In this document: in pieces, positions 8,279-17,111 of the stretch
How positions within the stretch are numbered: position 1 is the stretch's first letter
Layout: the number at the start of each line of letters is the position of its first letter
Assembly: GCA_026397405.1 (NCBI GenBank)
Contig: JAPLUW010000002.1
Location: 1 to 40,213 of the forward strand
DNA from: Candidatus Adlerbacteria bacterium
Lineage (GTDB): Bacteria > Patescibacteriota > Minisyncoccia > Phycocordibacterales > SBAW01
Reading direction: 5' to 3'
DNA: 40,213 bases
The notes under the pieces: generated by a model
The model's database searches: none
Told to the model about the DNA's origin: nothing
The model's input: the letters and a program-made list of their open reading frames with translations, nothing else
Made by a program: the position numbers and the translations under genes

Positions 8279-9151
8279 TCATGCGCACATTCTGTTTTTT
8301 ACTTCGCTCAATACCCACGCTATAGTTGCAGTTTTTTCACGTGTGCTTATGGTAAAGATGATAGGCGGCATTTTGTCTTGCCCCCACGGTACCTGGTCGC
8401 CGTTTGCGCACCGGGCAACTCCGCCTAACTCCCGTATCAACACGTAACTGGCGGCAATGTCCCACTCGTACGGTTCGAAAATACTTGTCCAGCCCCACGC
8501 AGGGCCGCGAGCTACTTCAAAACCTGCCACAACACACGGCAAGCTCAGCGTGTCTTCAAAACACATAGTTAACTCGACCGCTTGTGCCGTGTACATTTTG
8601 TTACTCAACACCGACTTCGATGTCGGCACAATCAACATTGGGTTAATCGCAGACAAACGTTCAAATATCTGCCACGGTCCATATGTTGTGCGGAACCTAG
8701 CGCCTTTGCCTTCAATTGCAACAACAAATTCTCCGCGCCCGGGTTGCAAGATAATCCCTACGCGCGGCACGCCGTCAATAACGAGTGCAACCGAAACACA
8801 CCACTCATACCGTCTCGCCTCATAGAAACGCGTTGCGTCTATCGGGTCTATTGTCCAGTAGATCCGGGACCTCGGTTCATGGGTCAGGTCTTCCTCGCCA
8901 CGGACCTGTATATGTGGCGCGACACTTTTCAGAAAATTGGTTACAAAAACTTGTGCAGTTTTGTCTACGTTCGACACGGGTGTCCCGTCTTTCTTACGCG
9001 CACGTATCACTTTTGACTGTAGGGCAGTAAAGCCCACACCCATCTCAAGTAATTGGTCGACAATTGGCAAAAAAGTTTCGAAATCCAACCTGAGTCCGCT
9101 GCAGACGCGAGTCTCGCCTTTGCCCGTAGTATCCCGCTCACTAACACTCAT
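8279..9151 (-). CDS. Inositol monophosphatase / 3'(2'),5'-bisphosphate nucleotidase family protein
   Basis: 'YWTIDPIDATRFYEARRYEWCVSVALVIDGVPRVGIILQP' and 'EPYEWDIAASYVLIRELGG'; SD AAAGGGGG. Confidence 0.8.
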   Translation of the reverse strand: MSVSERDTTGKGETRVCSGLRLDFETFLPIVDQLLEMGVGFTALQSKVIRARKKDGTPVSNVDKTAQVFVTNFLKSVAPHIQVRGEEDLTHEPRSRIYWTIDPIDATRFYEARRYEWCVSVALVIDGVPRVGIILQPGRGEFVVAIEGKGARFRTTYGPWQIFERLSAINPMLIVPTSKSVLSNKMYTAQAVELTMCFEDTLSLPCVVAGFEVARGPAWGWTSIFEPYEWDIAASYVLIRELGGVARCANGDQVPWGQDKMPPIIFTISTREKTATIAWVLSEVKNRMCA

Positions 9152-9256
9152 GTAGCCCCCTTTCTGGTAGTTGGTTTTTTTGTACAGCCTCTATCACGAT
9201 ACGAAAAAGTAACTGAATTTCACCTGAAGGTATAAAATTGACTACTTGTAATTTGC

Positions 9257-9667
9257 GTGATATATATTTTAGGAGAACGTGAACATCTAGTGGCCGATAC
9301 TCTCGGCGGAGGCAAGAAAATGGGGGATGTGGTGTATTTACGCCAAGGGGATAGAGACGCTTCTTCTGTTTTGCAAGTTATTTCTGTCGCGGAGGAAGTC
9401 GTGTTGCAAGGGAAATTATTTCATCTTGCGGCGGATTTGTCTCAGAGGCTTCGAGAGTTGGGAGTGTATGATCCTCAAAAAATCTATCCACCTCGGAAAC
9501 TCCTGAAGTACTATTCTAATGAGGACTTGATCTACTGGTTGAGCAGGGCAACAGATCGACCGCGTTTGCTTGTGACACAAACCGCCTTTTTCCAAGCGTT
9601 GGTCGAGGAAGCAGCAGTGCCAGTGCGTCGCCTCATACTTCTTCCCCAGCCGTCCTCCTCGGAGTGA
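9257..9667 (+). CDS. Hypothetical protein
   Basis: 136 aa ORF followed by a terminator; exact start uncertain (GTG 9257 or 9290). Confidence 0.5.
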   Translation: MIYILGEREHLVADTLGGGKKMGDVVYLRQGDRDASSVLQVISVAEEVVLQGKLFHLAADLSQRLRELGVYDPQKIYPPRKLLKYYSNEDLIYWLSRATDRPRLLVTQTAFFQALVEEAAVPVRRLILLPQPSSSE

Positions 9668-9682
9668 CGGCTTTTCTTTTTT
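9649..9682 (+). terminator. GCCGTC...GACGGC followed by TTTTCTTTTTT
   Basis: Direct reading. Confidence 0.75.
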
Positions 9683-10532
9683 ATGAATTGTTGCGGACAA
9701 AGTCTGCGTAGTCAATTTCTTTTTTGCCTTCGGGGATAACGCGGAGGATGTCTAGTTTTCCATCAACCACTTCTGCTTCGGTAATAATCACGCGTTTACC
9801 CGCTGGAGTTATAAAGTGTGCGCGAGGATTTTTGTCGAACGCTCTAATTTTTAGTAAATTTTGGTACGCGTTGCCTTCTAGGTTTATTAAAGAATCAGCG
9901 TCAGTAAACTTTTTTGTAAATGTCGCACGTGCTTCGTCTTGTACTTCGGGCGTAATGTCCCCGGCAATCCAAAAGGGAATAGTTTCGGCAAGTAGGTTGC
10001 CGCCTTCGGTTGCAAGCAGCTCTTCAAACTCGCTGCCTTTGGGTGGCCAAGCATTTGGCTCCAGTTCCACCTGTGCTTGTGCAACTACGGGCCCGGCGTC
10101 CATTTTTTCGGCCATCTGCATAATGGTTACGCCTGTTGTACGCTCGTCTGCCAAAATTGCGGAGGCTGCAGGGGAGGGGCCACGGAATTTTGGCAATAGT
10201 GAAGGGTGCACGTTTAAGCAACCGCGGCGTGGAATATCCAAAATGTTTTTTGGAATAAGTTTTGCATAGGCGGCAACCAAAAATACATCCCAGTCGGTAT
10301 TTTGCAGCTCGGCTACAAATGTCTCGTCTTTGAGGGTACTCGGAGTGAGTACATCAATACCCCTCTCCGTAGTCCACATTTTTGCAGGTGACGGCGTTAA
10401 CACTAACCCGCGGCCCTGGTGGCGGTCGGGGGCAGTGACTACAAGTGCAGGTAACATCCCGTGTTTTTCCAGTGCGTCGAGCACGTGTACAGAAAATTTG
10501 GGTGTGCCAAAAAATACAAAGAGAGGTTTTTT
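9681..10532 (-). CDS. fmt: Methionyl-tRNA formyltransferase
   Basis: 'MKKPLFVFFGTPKFSVHVLDAL...GRGLVLTPSPAK...LNVHPSLLPKFRGPSPAASAILADERTTGVTIMQM'. Confidence 0.93.
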   Translation of the reverse strand, partial: KKPLFVFFGTPKFSVHVLDALEKHGMLPALVVTAPDRHQGRGLVLTPSPAKMWTTERGIDVLTPSTLKDETFVAELQNTDWDVFLVAAYAKLIPKNILDIPRRGCLNVHPSLLPKFRGPSPAASAILADERTTGVTIMQMAEKMDAGPVVAQAQVELEPNAWPPKGSEFEELLATEGGNLLAETIPFWIAGDITPEVQDEARATFTKKFTDADSLINLEGNAYQNLLKIRAFDKNPRAHFITPAGKRVIITEAEVVDGKLDILRVIPEGKKEIDYADFVRNNS

Positions 10533-10536
10533 CATA

Positions 10537-11118
10537 CTAGATGCCGTGTTTGTCTTTAACTTTTTTGCGGGCACTCTTCATGTCCATGTCTTCGTCTTCC
10601 TCTACATGCAGAGCTTTGTCTATATATAGTATGCCGTCTAGGTGGTCGCATTCGTGCTGGAATATATGTGCAACAAGTCCCGAGCCGTGGTACACAAACG
10701 GTTTACCTTGTTCGTCCCACGCTTCAACCGTTGCTTTTTCGTGGCGCAATACGGTCCCGTACGTCCCGCGTACCGACAAGCAGCCTTCAGACATCTCCTT
10801 CTTTTTTCTCGACAGACGAGTTAGAACTGGGTTGATAAATACTGTGTGTTTCGCTACAGACTTTTCATCAACATTCGGCTCCACCTCTTCATCCTCGTCG
10901 GTGTCTTTTTTAAAAGCTTTTTCGCCAACAACAAACATCCGTAACGACTCTCCAACTTGCGGTGCAGCAATAGCCACGCCAAACTCTTCTGCGGCGAGAG
11001 CTTTCTTCATCTTTTTTATAAGTGCATCTAGCGCTTTCCCGCCAATGTCTTTTTTAAGCACGGGCGCGGCCTTTTGGCTTAATACCTTGGCGCCTGCCTG
11101 CACAATAGGGTCTTTCAT
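10537..11118 (-). CDS. def: Peptide deformylase
   Basis: 'AIAAPQVGESLRMFVV', 'EGCLSVRG', 'QHECDHLDGILYID' motifs; acidic insert KDTDEDEEVEPNVDEKS. Confidence 0.93.
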   Translation of the reverse strand: MKDPIVQAGAKVLSQKAAPVLKKDIGGKALDALIKKMKKALAAEEFGVAIAAPQVGESLRMFVVGEKAFKKDTDEDEEVEPNVDEKSVAKHTVFINPVLTRLSRKKKEMSEGCLSVRGTYGTVLRHEKATVEAWDEQGKPFVYHGSGLVAHIFQHECDHLDGILYIDKALHVEEDEDMDMKSARKKVKDKHGI

Positions 11119-11199
11119 ATCGTATACGCATCATGCAATATTTTTACAGAAAAGGAAATACCTGCGCATCTAGGGAAGTGCTTGGTATACTGCTAGGCA

Positions 11200-11538
11200 A
11201 TGGAACATATCGGCGCACATATTAAACTTTTCCCACAAAAAAAAGAGGCTCCTGCGGCAAAGCCGCTAAAGATTACCGAGCGCGGTGAAATGATGGAATA
11301 TTTTTTAAAAAAGTTAAACCAGGCACGTGTGCGCGACGGTTTAGCCCCGATGACTATGGGTCGCATGGCACGCTTGTTGGTTGCTATACCGACAGAGGAC
11401 CTTTACTATCTAAAAAGTATTTGCGACCAAGCCACAGACTTTTCAAAAAAGTTTTGGTGGGAAATACATCCTAAAAACCATACACCGCAGGCCATTGCAG
11501 AAAGTCAGAAAAAATTTAAAAAAACATATGCGCGATAG
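11200..11538 (+). CDS. Hypothetical protein upstream of murA
   Basis: 112 aa ORF; extended -10 TGGTATACT 8 nt before ATG; overlaps murA start. Confidence 0.6.
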   Translation: MEHIGAHIKLFPQKKEAPAAKPLKITERGEMMEYFLKKLNQARVRDGLAPMTMGRMARLLVAIPTEDLYYLKSICDQATDFSKKFWWEIHPKNHTPQAIAESQKKFKKTYAR

Positions 11539-12766
11539 ATTCGTTGTTGAAGGGCTGAATGGACAGAAAACTCTGAAGGGGGAGATACGTGTTGGTGGTG
11601 CCAAAAATGCTGTCCTCAAGGCGCTCGCTGCAACGGTACTGTTTGAAGATGATGTGCCGATGACAAATGTCCCTGACATTGAAGACGTCAAACGCATGCA
11701 CGAGTTGCTGGACGCTCTAAAAACTCAACCGACTATACTCAAAAAAGATATTGCAGAAAAATTCCGTGCCTCTATCGTACTTACCGGCCCCGTACTTGCG
11801 CGCTACGGCGCAGTGGAGTTTCCGTTCCCCGGTGGCTGCGTGTTAGGTGAGCGTGCCATCGACCTATTTTTAAATGGCTTCCGTGCAATGGGAGCTACTG
11901 TTGAAGAAGATGACAGCTATTTTAAAATCACCGCAGGGGGCGGGAAGTTGAAGGGCGCACGTATTGTCTTCCCGCTTGTTTCAGTTACAGGTACAGAAAC
12001 ATTGATGATGGCTGCAGTACTTGCCGAAGGCATAACCGTACTTGAAAACGCCGCGATGGAACCAGAAATTGCTGACCTCGCGTTGTATTTAAATAAATGT
12101 AGCGCAAAAATTGAAGGTGCGGGCACTCCCACGATAACAATTACCGGCGGCGGTTTGCTGCACGCGGGAGGTATTTCGTATGACACGCCACCCGACAGGA
12201 TCGAGACAGGCAGCTTTGCCATTTTGGCAGCGCTTGCCGCCGAAGATGTGACCATAACTAACTGCAACCCTGGCTGGGTCGAAGTGCCTCTGGCGCTTTT
12301 GCGCCAAGCAGGGGTGAATATTGAAACGGGTGCAGACTATATCCGTATCCTCGCGTCGGAGGTGCCGTACAAAATGGTTTCGGTGCGCACGCACGAGTAC
12401 CCAGGGTTTGCTACCGACCTGCAAGCCCCCATGGCTGTGTTTATGAGCCAGTGCGAAGGGGAGGGAAGTATACTCGAGACAATTTTTGACGGACGTTTCC
12501 GATATGTCGACGATTTGGTCGTTATGGGCGCAAAGATGACGGTGATGAACCCACACCGCGTGCTTGTCCGGGGTCCGGCAGAACTTAGCCGGAAAAATTT
12601 AACAAGTCCCGACCTACGCGGCGGCCTCGCATACATTTTAGCTGCCACTGTTGCCGAAGGCACATCGACAATAGACAATGCATATTTAATCGACCGCGGA
12701 TACCAGCATATAGAGGAACGTTTGCAAAAACTAGGGCTCAATATAAAGAGAGAGTCGGTGGAATAG
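11528..12766 (+). CDS. murA: UDP-N-acetylglucosamine 1-carboxyvinyltransferase
   Basis: 'IRVGGAKNAVLKALAATVL', 'FPGGCVLGERAIDLFLNG' (catalytic Cys retained), 'DLRGGLAYILAATVAEGTSTI'. Confidence 0.93.
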   Translation: MRDRFVVEGLNGQKTLKGEIRVGGAKNAVLKALAATVLFEDDVPMTNVPDIEDVKRMHELLDALKTQPTILKKDIAEKFRASIVLTGPVLARYGAVEFPFPGGCVLGERAIDLFLNGFRAMGATVEEDDSYFKITAGGGKLKGARIVFPLVSVTGTETLMMAAVLAEGITVLENAAMEPEIADLALYLNKCSAKIEGAGTPTITITGGGLLHAGGISYDTPPDRIETGSFAILAALAAEDVTITNCNPGWVEVPLALLRQAGVNIETGADYIRILASEVPYKMVSVRTHEYPGFATDLQAPMAVFMSQCEGEGSILETIFDGRFRYVDDLVVMGAKMTVMNPHRVLVRGPAELSRKNLTSPDLRGGLAYILAATVAEGTSTIDNAYLIDRGYQHIEERLQKLGLNIKRESVE

Positions 12767-12811
12767 TCCCAAATTTGTTTTGGCCGGCCTACTCAAGTAT
12801 CATGTTGGGGC

Positions 12812-13825
12812 GTGGCGTTTTTTACTCCAAAACTTGGCATTGACTTAGGTACGGCAAATACACTCGTGTTTGTGCCTGGCCGTGGCGTTGTGTTAAACGA
12901 GCCATCAGTTGTAGCAATTTCAGAAATCGACAGGCGCATTTTGGCGGTTGGTTCTGAAGCAAAAGAAATGATAGGCCGCACTCCAGGCGAAATTATCGCA
13001 TACCGCCCACTTAAAGACGGCGTCATTTCCGACTACCGCGTGACGCAGGCAATGCTACGTTATTTTATAAGCAAAGCGATGGGACGCTTTCAATTTTTTA
13101 AACCCGAAGTGATGGTGTCGGTGCCGACAGGCGTAACGTCAACCGAACGCCGCGCCGTTGTGGAAGCCGCTATACGCGCTGGCGCAAAAAATGCGTACGT
13201 GGTTAAAGAGTCGGTGCTCGCGGCAATTGGTGCAGGTATTCCAATTCAGGAGCCCCGCGGCAACATGGTTGTCGACATCGGTGGCGGCACGTGCGACGTG
13301 GCGGTGATTTCCTTGGGTGGCATTGTTGCGTCAACGTCTGTTAAATGTGGCGGCGACAAACTCGACCACGCCATTGCCGACTATATTAAAAAAACATACA
13401 ACTTAGGCATTGGTGAGAAAACTGCCGAAGATGTAAAAATTGGCATCGGCTCGGCAGTGCCGATGGAAGAAGAGTTGGTGATGACCGTGCGCGGCCGTGA
13501 CTTTATCACTGGCCTGCCACGCAGCACAGAACTTAAAACAAACGACCTGGTTAAAGCGATGGGTAAGGAACTGCGCGAAATAATTAAAGCAATTCGCGAC
13601 GTGTTGCAGGAAACTCCGCCTGAACTTGCCAGCGACATTATTGACCGTGGGATTATCATGACCGGCGGCACGTCGATGTTGCGACACTTCCCAGAGCTTG
13701 TCTTCCGCCGCACAGGAGTAAAAGCAAAAGTCGCCGACGACCCGCTGTTTTGCGTAGCGCGCGGCACGGGCATTGCACTTGACCACTTAGACACCTACAA
13801 AAAAGCTATTATTGCTAAGCGATAG
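12812..13825 (+). CDS. mreB: Rod shape-determining protein MreB, paralog 1
   Basis: 'LGIDLGTANTLVFVPGRGVVLNEPSVVAIS', 'VVDIGGGTCDVAVISLGGIV', 'ARGTGIALDHLD'; GTG start. Confidence 0.92.
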   Translation: MAFFTPKLGIDLGTANTLVFVPGRGVVLNEPSVVAISEIDRRILAVGSEAKEMIGRTPGEIIAYRPLKDGVISDYRVTQAMLRYFISKAMGRFQFFKPEVMVSVPTGVTSTERRAVVEAAIRAGAKNAYVVKESVLAAIGAGIPIQEPRGNMVVDIGGGTCDVAVISLGGIVASTSVKCGGDKLDHAIADYIKKTYNLGIGEKTAEDVKIGIGSAVPMEEELVMTVRGRDFITGLPRSTELKTNDLVKAMGKELREIIKAIRDVLQETPPELASDIIDRGIIMTGGTSMLRHFPELVFRRTGVKAKVADDPLFCVARGTGIALDHLDTYKKAIIAKR

Positions 13826-13834
13826 GAGTGTGAA

Positions 13835-13908
13835 AAGCAACAAAGTAAAAATGAGGGTTAGACTTGGGCTAGCGCCCCGGAGCGCACTCATTTTTGCTTT
13901 GGTTGCTT
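13835..13908. repeat. Long intergenic palindrome, about 21-bp arms with an inner hairpin
   Basis: AAGCAACAAAGTAAAAATGAG (13835-13855) versus CTCATTTTTGCTTTGGTTGCTT (13887-13908): one G.T and one bulged G; inner GGGC-TAGC-GCCC. Confidence 0.8.
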
Positions 13909-13917
13909 GAAACTTTT

Positions 13918-14580
13918 ATGACACACCACGCGTACTTATATGAAGGGCCTGTTTCGCTACTGCCACAGCTGGCAGAGTCTGCGTGTGCGCAATTTAATTT
14001 TCAACGAGAGAATAATCCGGATGTCTATGTGCGCGAATGGGAAAAGTTTGGCATCGACGAAGCACGCGAACTAACACAGCAGGCCGCGCTCAAAGCTGCG
14101 GACGGGCGGGCACTGTTTGTGCTCGGCCTTTCGTCTATCACAAGCGAGGCTCAGCATGCGTTGCTAAAGTTGTTTGAAGAGCCCGTGCAAGGAACAATCT
14201 TTGTCCTGCTTGTGCCGCACGGCGCATTACTTAGCACCTTGCGTTCGCGTTTTTTGGAGTATCCAGAAAAGCTGGAACAAAAAGCGGGAAGCGGGGAAGC
14301 AAAAGAGTTTCTGTCCTGGCCGTATAAAAAGCGTAGCGACTGGGTTACGGTTTTTGTAAAAAATGATGAAGAAAATACACGCGAACTAGCACGCAGTTTT
14401 TTGAACGAGCTGGAGGCTGTTTTGTATAAAAAATTAGGTGCAGCAGAGCTTGTCCTCAAAAAAGAGATACGAGAAGGCTTGCAAGACATTGCGCATTTCC
14501 GTGACTATCTGTCTGACAGAGCTCCGTCGCTTAAGATGATACTTGAGCATTTTGCCGCAACGCTTCCATTAATTAAATAA
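13918..14580 (+). CDS. holB: DNA polymerase III delta'-like subunit
   Basis: 'GIDEARELTQQAALKAADGRALFVLGLSSITSEAQHALLKLFEEPVQGTIFVLLVPHGALLSTLRSR'. Confidence 0.75.
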   Translation: MTHHAYLYEGPVSLLPQLAESACAQFNFQRENNPDVYVREWEKFGIDEARELTQQAALKAADGRALFVLGLSSITSEAQHALLKLFEEPVQGTIFVLLVPHGALLSTLRSRFLEYPEKLEQKAGSGEAKEFLSWPYKKRSDWVTVFVKNDEENTRELARSFLNELEAVLYKKLGAAELVLKKEIREGLQDIAHFRDYLSDRAPSLKMILEHFAATLPLIK

Positions 14581-14584
14581 ACTC

Positions 14585-15265
14585 GTGACCCCGAAAAAAC
14601 TAACAGAACGCAAAGAGCGAATTTTAAAGCTGGACAGAGCTCTCAAGAAACTATACCCAAACCCAACTATCGAATTGAACTTTAGCAATACGCTTGAGCT
14701 TTTAATTGCCGTACAGCTTTCGGCACAGTCCACCGACAAAAACGTAAACAAAATCACTGAAAAGCTGTTTAAAAAATATAAAACTCTGGACGACTATGTC
14801 CATGCAGGGAAGACACAAAAAAACATAAACGAATTTGAACAAGATATATTCGCATCCGGTTTTTACCGTGCAAAGGCAAAAAACATCCTGAGGGCTGTCA
14901 ACATAATTAAGAACGAGTTTGGTGGGGAAGTGCCACGCACTATTGAAGAGTTGTTAAAGTTGCCTGGTGTTGCGCGCAAGACAGCAACGGTTGTGCTTGC
15001 AACTGCATTTGGAGTTGTTGCAGGGATTACTGTCGACACGCATGTTATACGGTTTGTGCAGCGGTACGACCTTTCAGACTTTAAAGACGCTGTGCGCATT
15101 GAGCGCGATTTAATTCAACTGCTACCCAAAAAAGAGTGGTCTACGTTTACGCACCGCGTTATACACTACGGCCGCTACCTGGCCCCGGCCCGCGCGTATG
15201 ACACTACTAAAGACCCGCTTGTAAAAATCTACCCTAAGGCAGCGAATAAATTTAGAACCTCTTAA
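14585..15265 (+). CDS. nth: Endonuclease III family DNA glycosylase lacking the 4Fe-4S cysteines
   Basis: 'LPGVARKTATVVLATAFGVVAGITVDTHVIRFVQR' HhH-GPD motif; no Cys in the protein. Confidence 0.88.
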   Translation: MTPKKLTERKERILKLDRALKKLYPNPTIELNFSNTLELLIAVQLSAQSTDKNVNKITEKLFKKYKTLDDYVHAGKTQKNINEFEQDIFASGFYRAKAKNILRAVNIIKNEFGGEVPRTIEELLKLPGVARKTATVVLATAFGVVAGITVDTHVIRFVQRYDLSDFKDAVRIERDLIQLLPKKEWSTFTHRVIHYGRYLAPARAYDTTKDPLVKIYPKAANKFRTS

Positions 15266-15297
15266 AAGCAAATAGTGCGCTATGTTATGATACGTAT

Positions 15298-15849
15298 ATG
15301 GCATACGACTTTAAACCTTTCGACGCGCGTATTAAAGAAATTAGTGAACACGTAGTACTAGAAATGGCCGGCATCCGCACCGGGCGTGCGGCACCAACAA
15401 TTTTGGATGGTGTGCAGGTTGAAAGCTACGGCACCCGCATGCCGATAAACCAAGTTGCAAATATCTCTATTGAAGACGCCCGCACGTTGCGCATCACCCC
15501 ATGGGATGCCAGCCAGGCAAAAGAGATTGAAAAAGCTATTGTCCAGGCAAACCTTGGTATTTCTGTTGGGGCAGACGAAAAAGGTGTCCGTGTATTTTTC
15601 CCTGAACTCACATCCGAACGCCGTACGACATTGGTAAAATTGGCAAAAGAGCGTATTGAAGAAAGTAAAACATCTTTGCGTGTTGCCCGCGACGAAGTGT
15701 GGTCGGACATCCAAAAAAAGGAACGTGACGGAGAGATGCCCGAAGACGACAAATTCCGTAACAAAGACGAAATGCAAAAAAAGGTCGACGCAGCAAACAA
15801 GGCATTTGACGAAGTACTTGCACGGAAAGAAAAGGAAATCTCAGGCTAA
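15298..15849 (+). CDS. frr: Ribosome recycling factor
   Basis: 'RTGRAAPTILDGVQVESYGTRMPINQVANISIEDARTLRITPWD'. Confidence 0.95.
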   Translation: MAYDFKPFDARIKEISEHVVLEMAGIRTGRAAPTILDGVQVESYGTRMPINQVANISIEDARTLRITPWDASQAKEIEKAIVQANLGISVGADEKGVRVFFPELTSERRTTLVKLAKERIEESKTSLRVARDEVWSDIQKKERDGEMPEDDKFRNKDEMQKKVDAANKAFDEVLARKEKEISG

Positions 15850-15855
15850 TTTTAT

Positions 15856-17055
15856 ATGAGCCTGATTATTTTTATCCTTATACTTGTTTCGCTGATACTC
15901 GTGCACGAGTTTGGGCATTTTATAATTGCCAAAGCATTTGGTATCCGTGTCGACGAATTTGGTATCTTTTTCCCGCCACGCATCTTTGCAATTAAGTGGA
16001 GAGGAACAGAATACTCTTTAAACTGGTTGCCGTTTGGCGGGTTTGTTAAAATCTTTGGAGAGAATGGAGAGCAGTCACAAGAGATATCAAAGCCGGAGCA
16101 GAACTCGGTTGCGGAGCCGAAGACCGACGCAGAGAGTTCTGCGCAGGCTCTTACCAACCAGACTTTTCCTCGGAACGATTCTGCTTCAGCTGCTGGAGCC
16201 TCCTTCGTGCACAAACCGCGCCCGGTACAAGCGGCGGTTATAGTTGCTGGTATTGTTTTTAACCTAGCCTTTGCGTGGCTGATACTTTCGGCTGGGTACA
16301 TGGTGGGCATCCCAACATCGGCCGACCATAAAGGTTTTGGTACAGTACAAAACGCACACGCAACTATTGTCGACGTGCTTCCAGGGAGTCCTGCAGACAA
16401 AGCAGGGCTAAAGGCGGGTGACGTGGTTGAAACTGTTATCACCGGCACGGCAAGTTTGCAGGCAGGTGCCACTGCAGAAAATGTGCAGCAATTTATCGCA
16501 GTACACCAAGACGAAAGTATTGGCCTCACTGTGCAGCGTGGCGGTGCAGAAGTAAGCGCAATTGCGGTACCAGTTGCAGGCATTGCCGAAGGTCATAAAG
16601 CACTTGGTGTTGCACTTGGCGATGTCGGGGTACTTAAACTCTCGTTGTTGCCAGCACTCGGCCAAGGTGCACTGTTAGCTAAAGAAATTACTATTTCAAC
16701 CGCAGCAGGGTTGCTTGGCTTTTTTGCACAAATATTCCACGGCACGGCAGACTTTGCAGGTGTAAGCGGCCCCATTGGTATTGCAGGCATGGGCAGCACG
16801 GCAGTACAAGAAGGAATTATTGCAACAATTATATTAACTGCTCTTATCTCTATAAACCTGGCAATAATTAACTTGCTGCCAATACCTGGGCTCGACGGCG
16901 GCCGCCTGCTGTTTATCGTAATCGAAGCAATTACCCGTCGCCCAATTTCCCCGCGCTTTACACTCGCGTTTACGCTTGCTGGTTTCGGCCTCCTGATTTT
17001 GCTGATGATAGTCGTGTCGTATCACGATGTACTTAACTTGGTGCGCCCGGTGTAA
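15856..17055 (+). CDS. rseP: RIP metalloprotease (RseP/site-2 protease) with PDZ domain
   Basis: 'LVHEFGHFIIAKAFGIRVDEFGIFFPPR', PDZ 'VLPGSPADKAGLKAGDVV', 'NLLPIPGLDGGRLLFIVIEAI'. Confidence 0.93.
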   Translation: MSLIIFILILVSLILVHEFGHFIIAKAFGIRVDEFGIFFPPRIFAIKWRGTEYSLNWLPFGGFVKIFGENGEQSQEISKPEQNSVAEPKTDAESSAQALTNQTFPRNDSASAAGASFVHKPRPVQAAVIVAGIVFNLAFAWLILSAGYMVGIPTSADHKGFGTVQNAHATIVDVLPGSPADKAGLKAGDVVETVITGTASLQAGATAENVQQFIAVHQDESIGLTVQRGGAEVSAIAVPVAGIAEGHKALGVALGDVGVLKLSLLPALGQGALLAKEITISTAAGLLGFFAQIFHGTADFAGVSGPIGIAGMGSTAVQEGIIATIILTALISINLAIINLLPIPGLDGGRLLFIVIEAITRRPISPRFTLAFTLAGFGLLILLMIVVSYHDVLNLVRPV

Positions 17056-17102
17056 ATAAAAAAAGAAACCCCGTCGCAATCCGGTTAAGGACGGCGACGG
17101 GG
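17056..17102 (-). terminator. CCCCGTCGC...GCGACGGGG with minus-strand T-tract
   Basis: 9-bp perfect stem; plus strand AATAAAAAAAGAAA. Confidence 0.8.
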
Positions 17103-17111
17103 GTAGATGTT

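Noticed and set aside
10541-11173. 210-aa plus-strand ORF antisense to def
   Set aside because: Ser/Cys-rich shadow translation of a confidently identified peptide deformylase.
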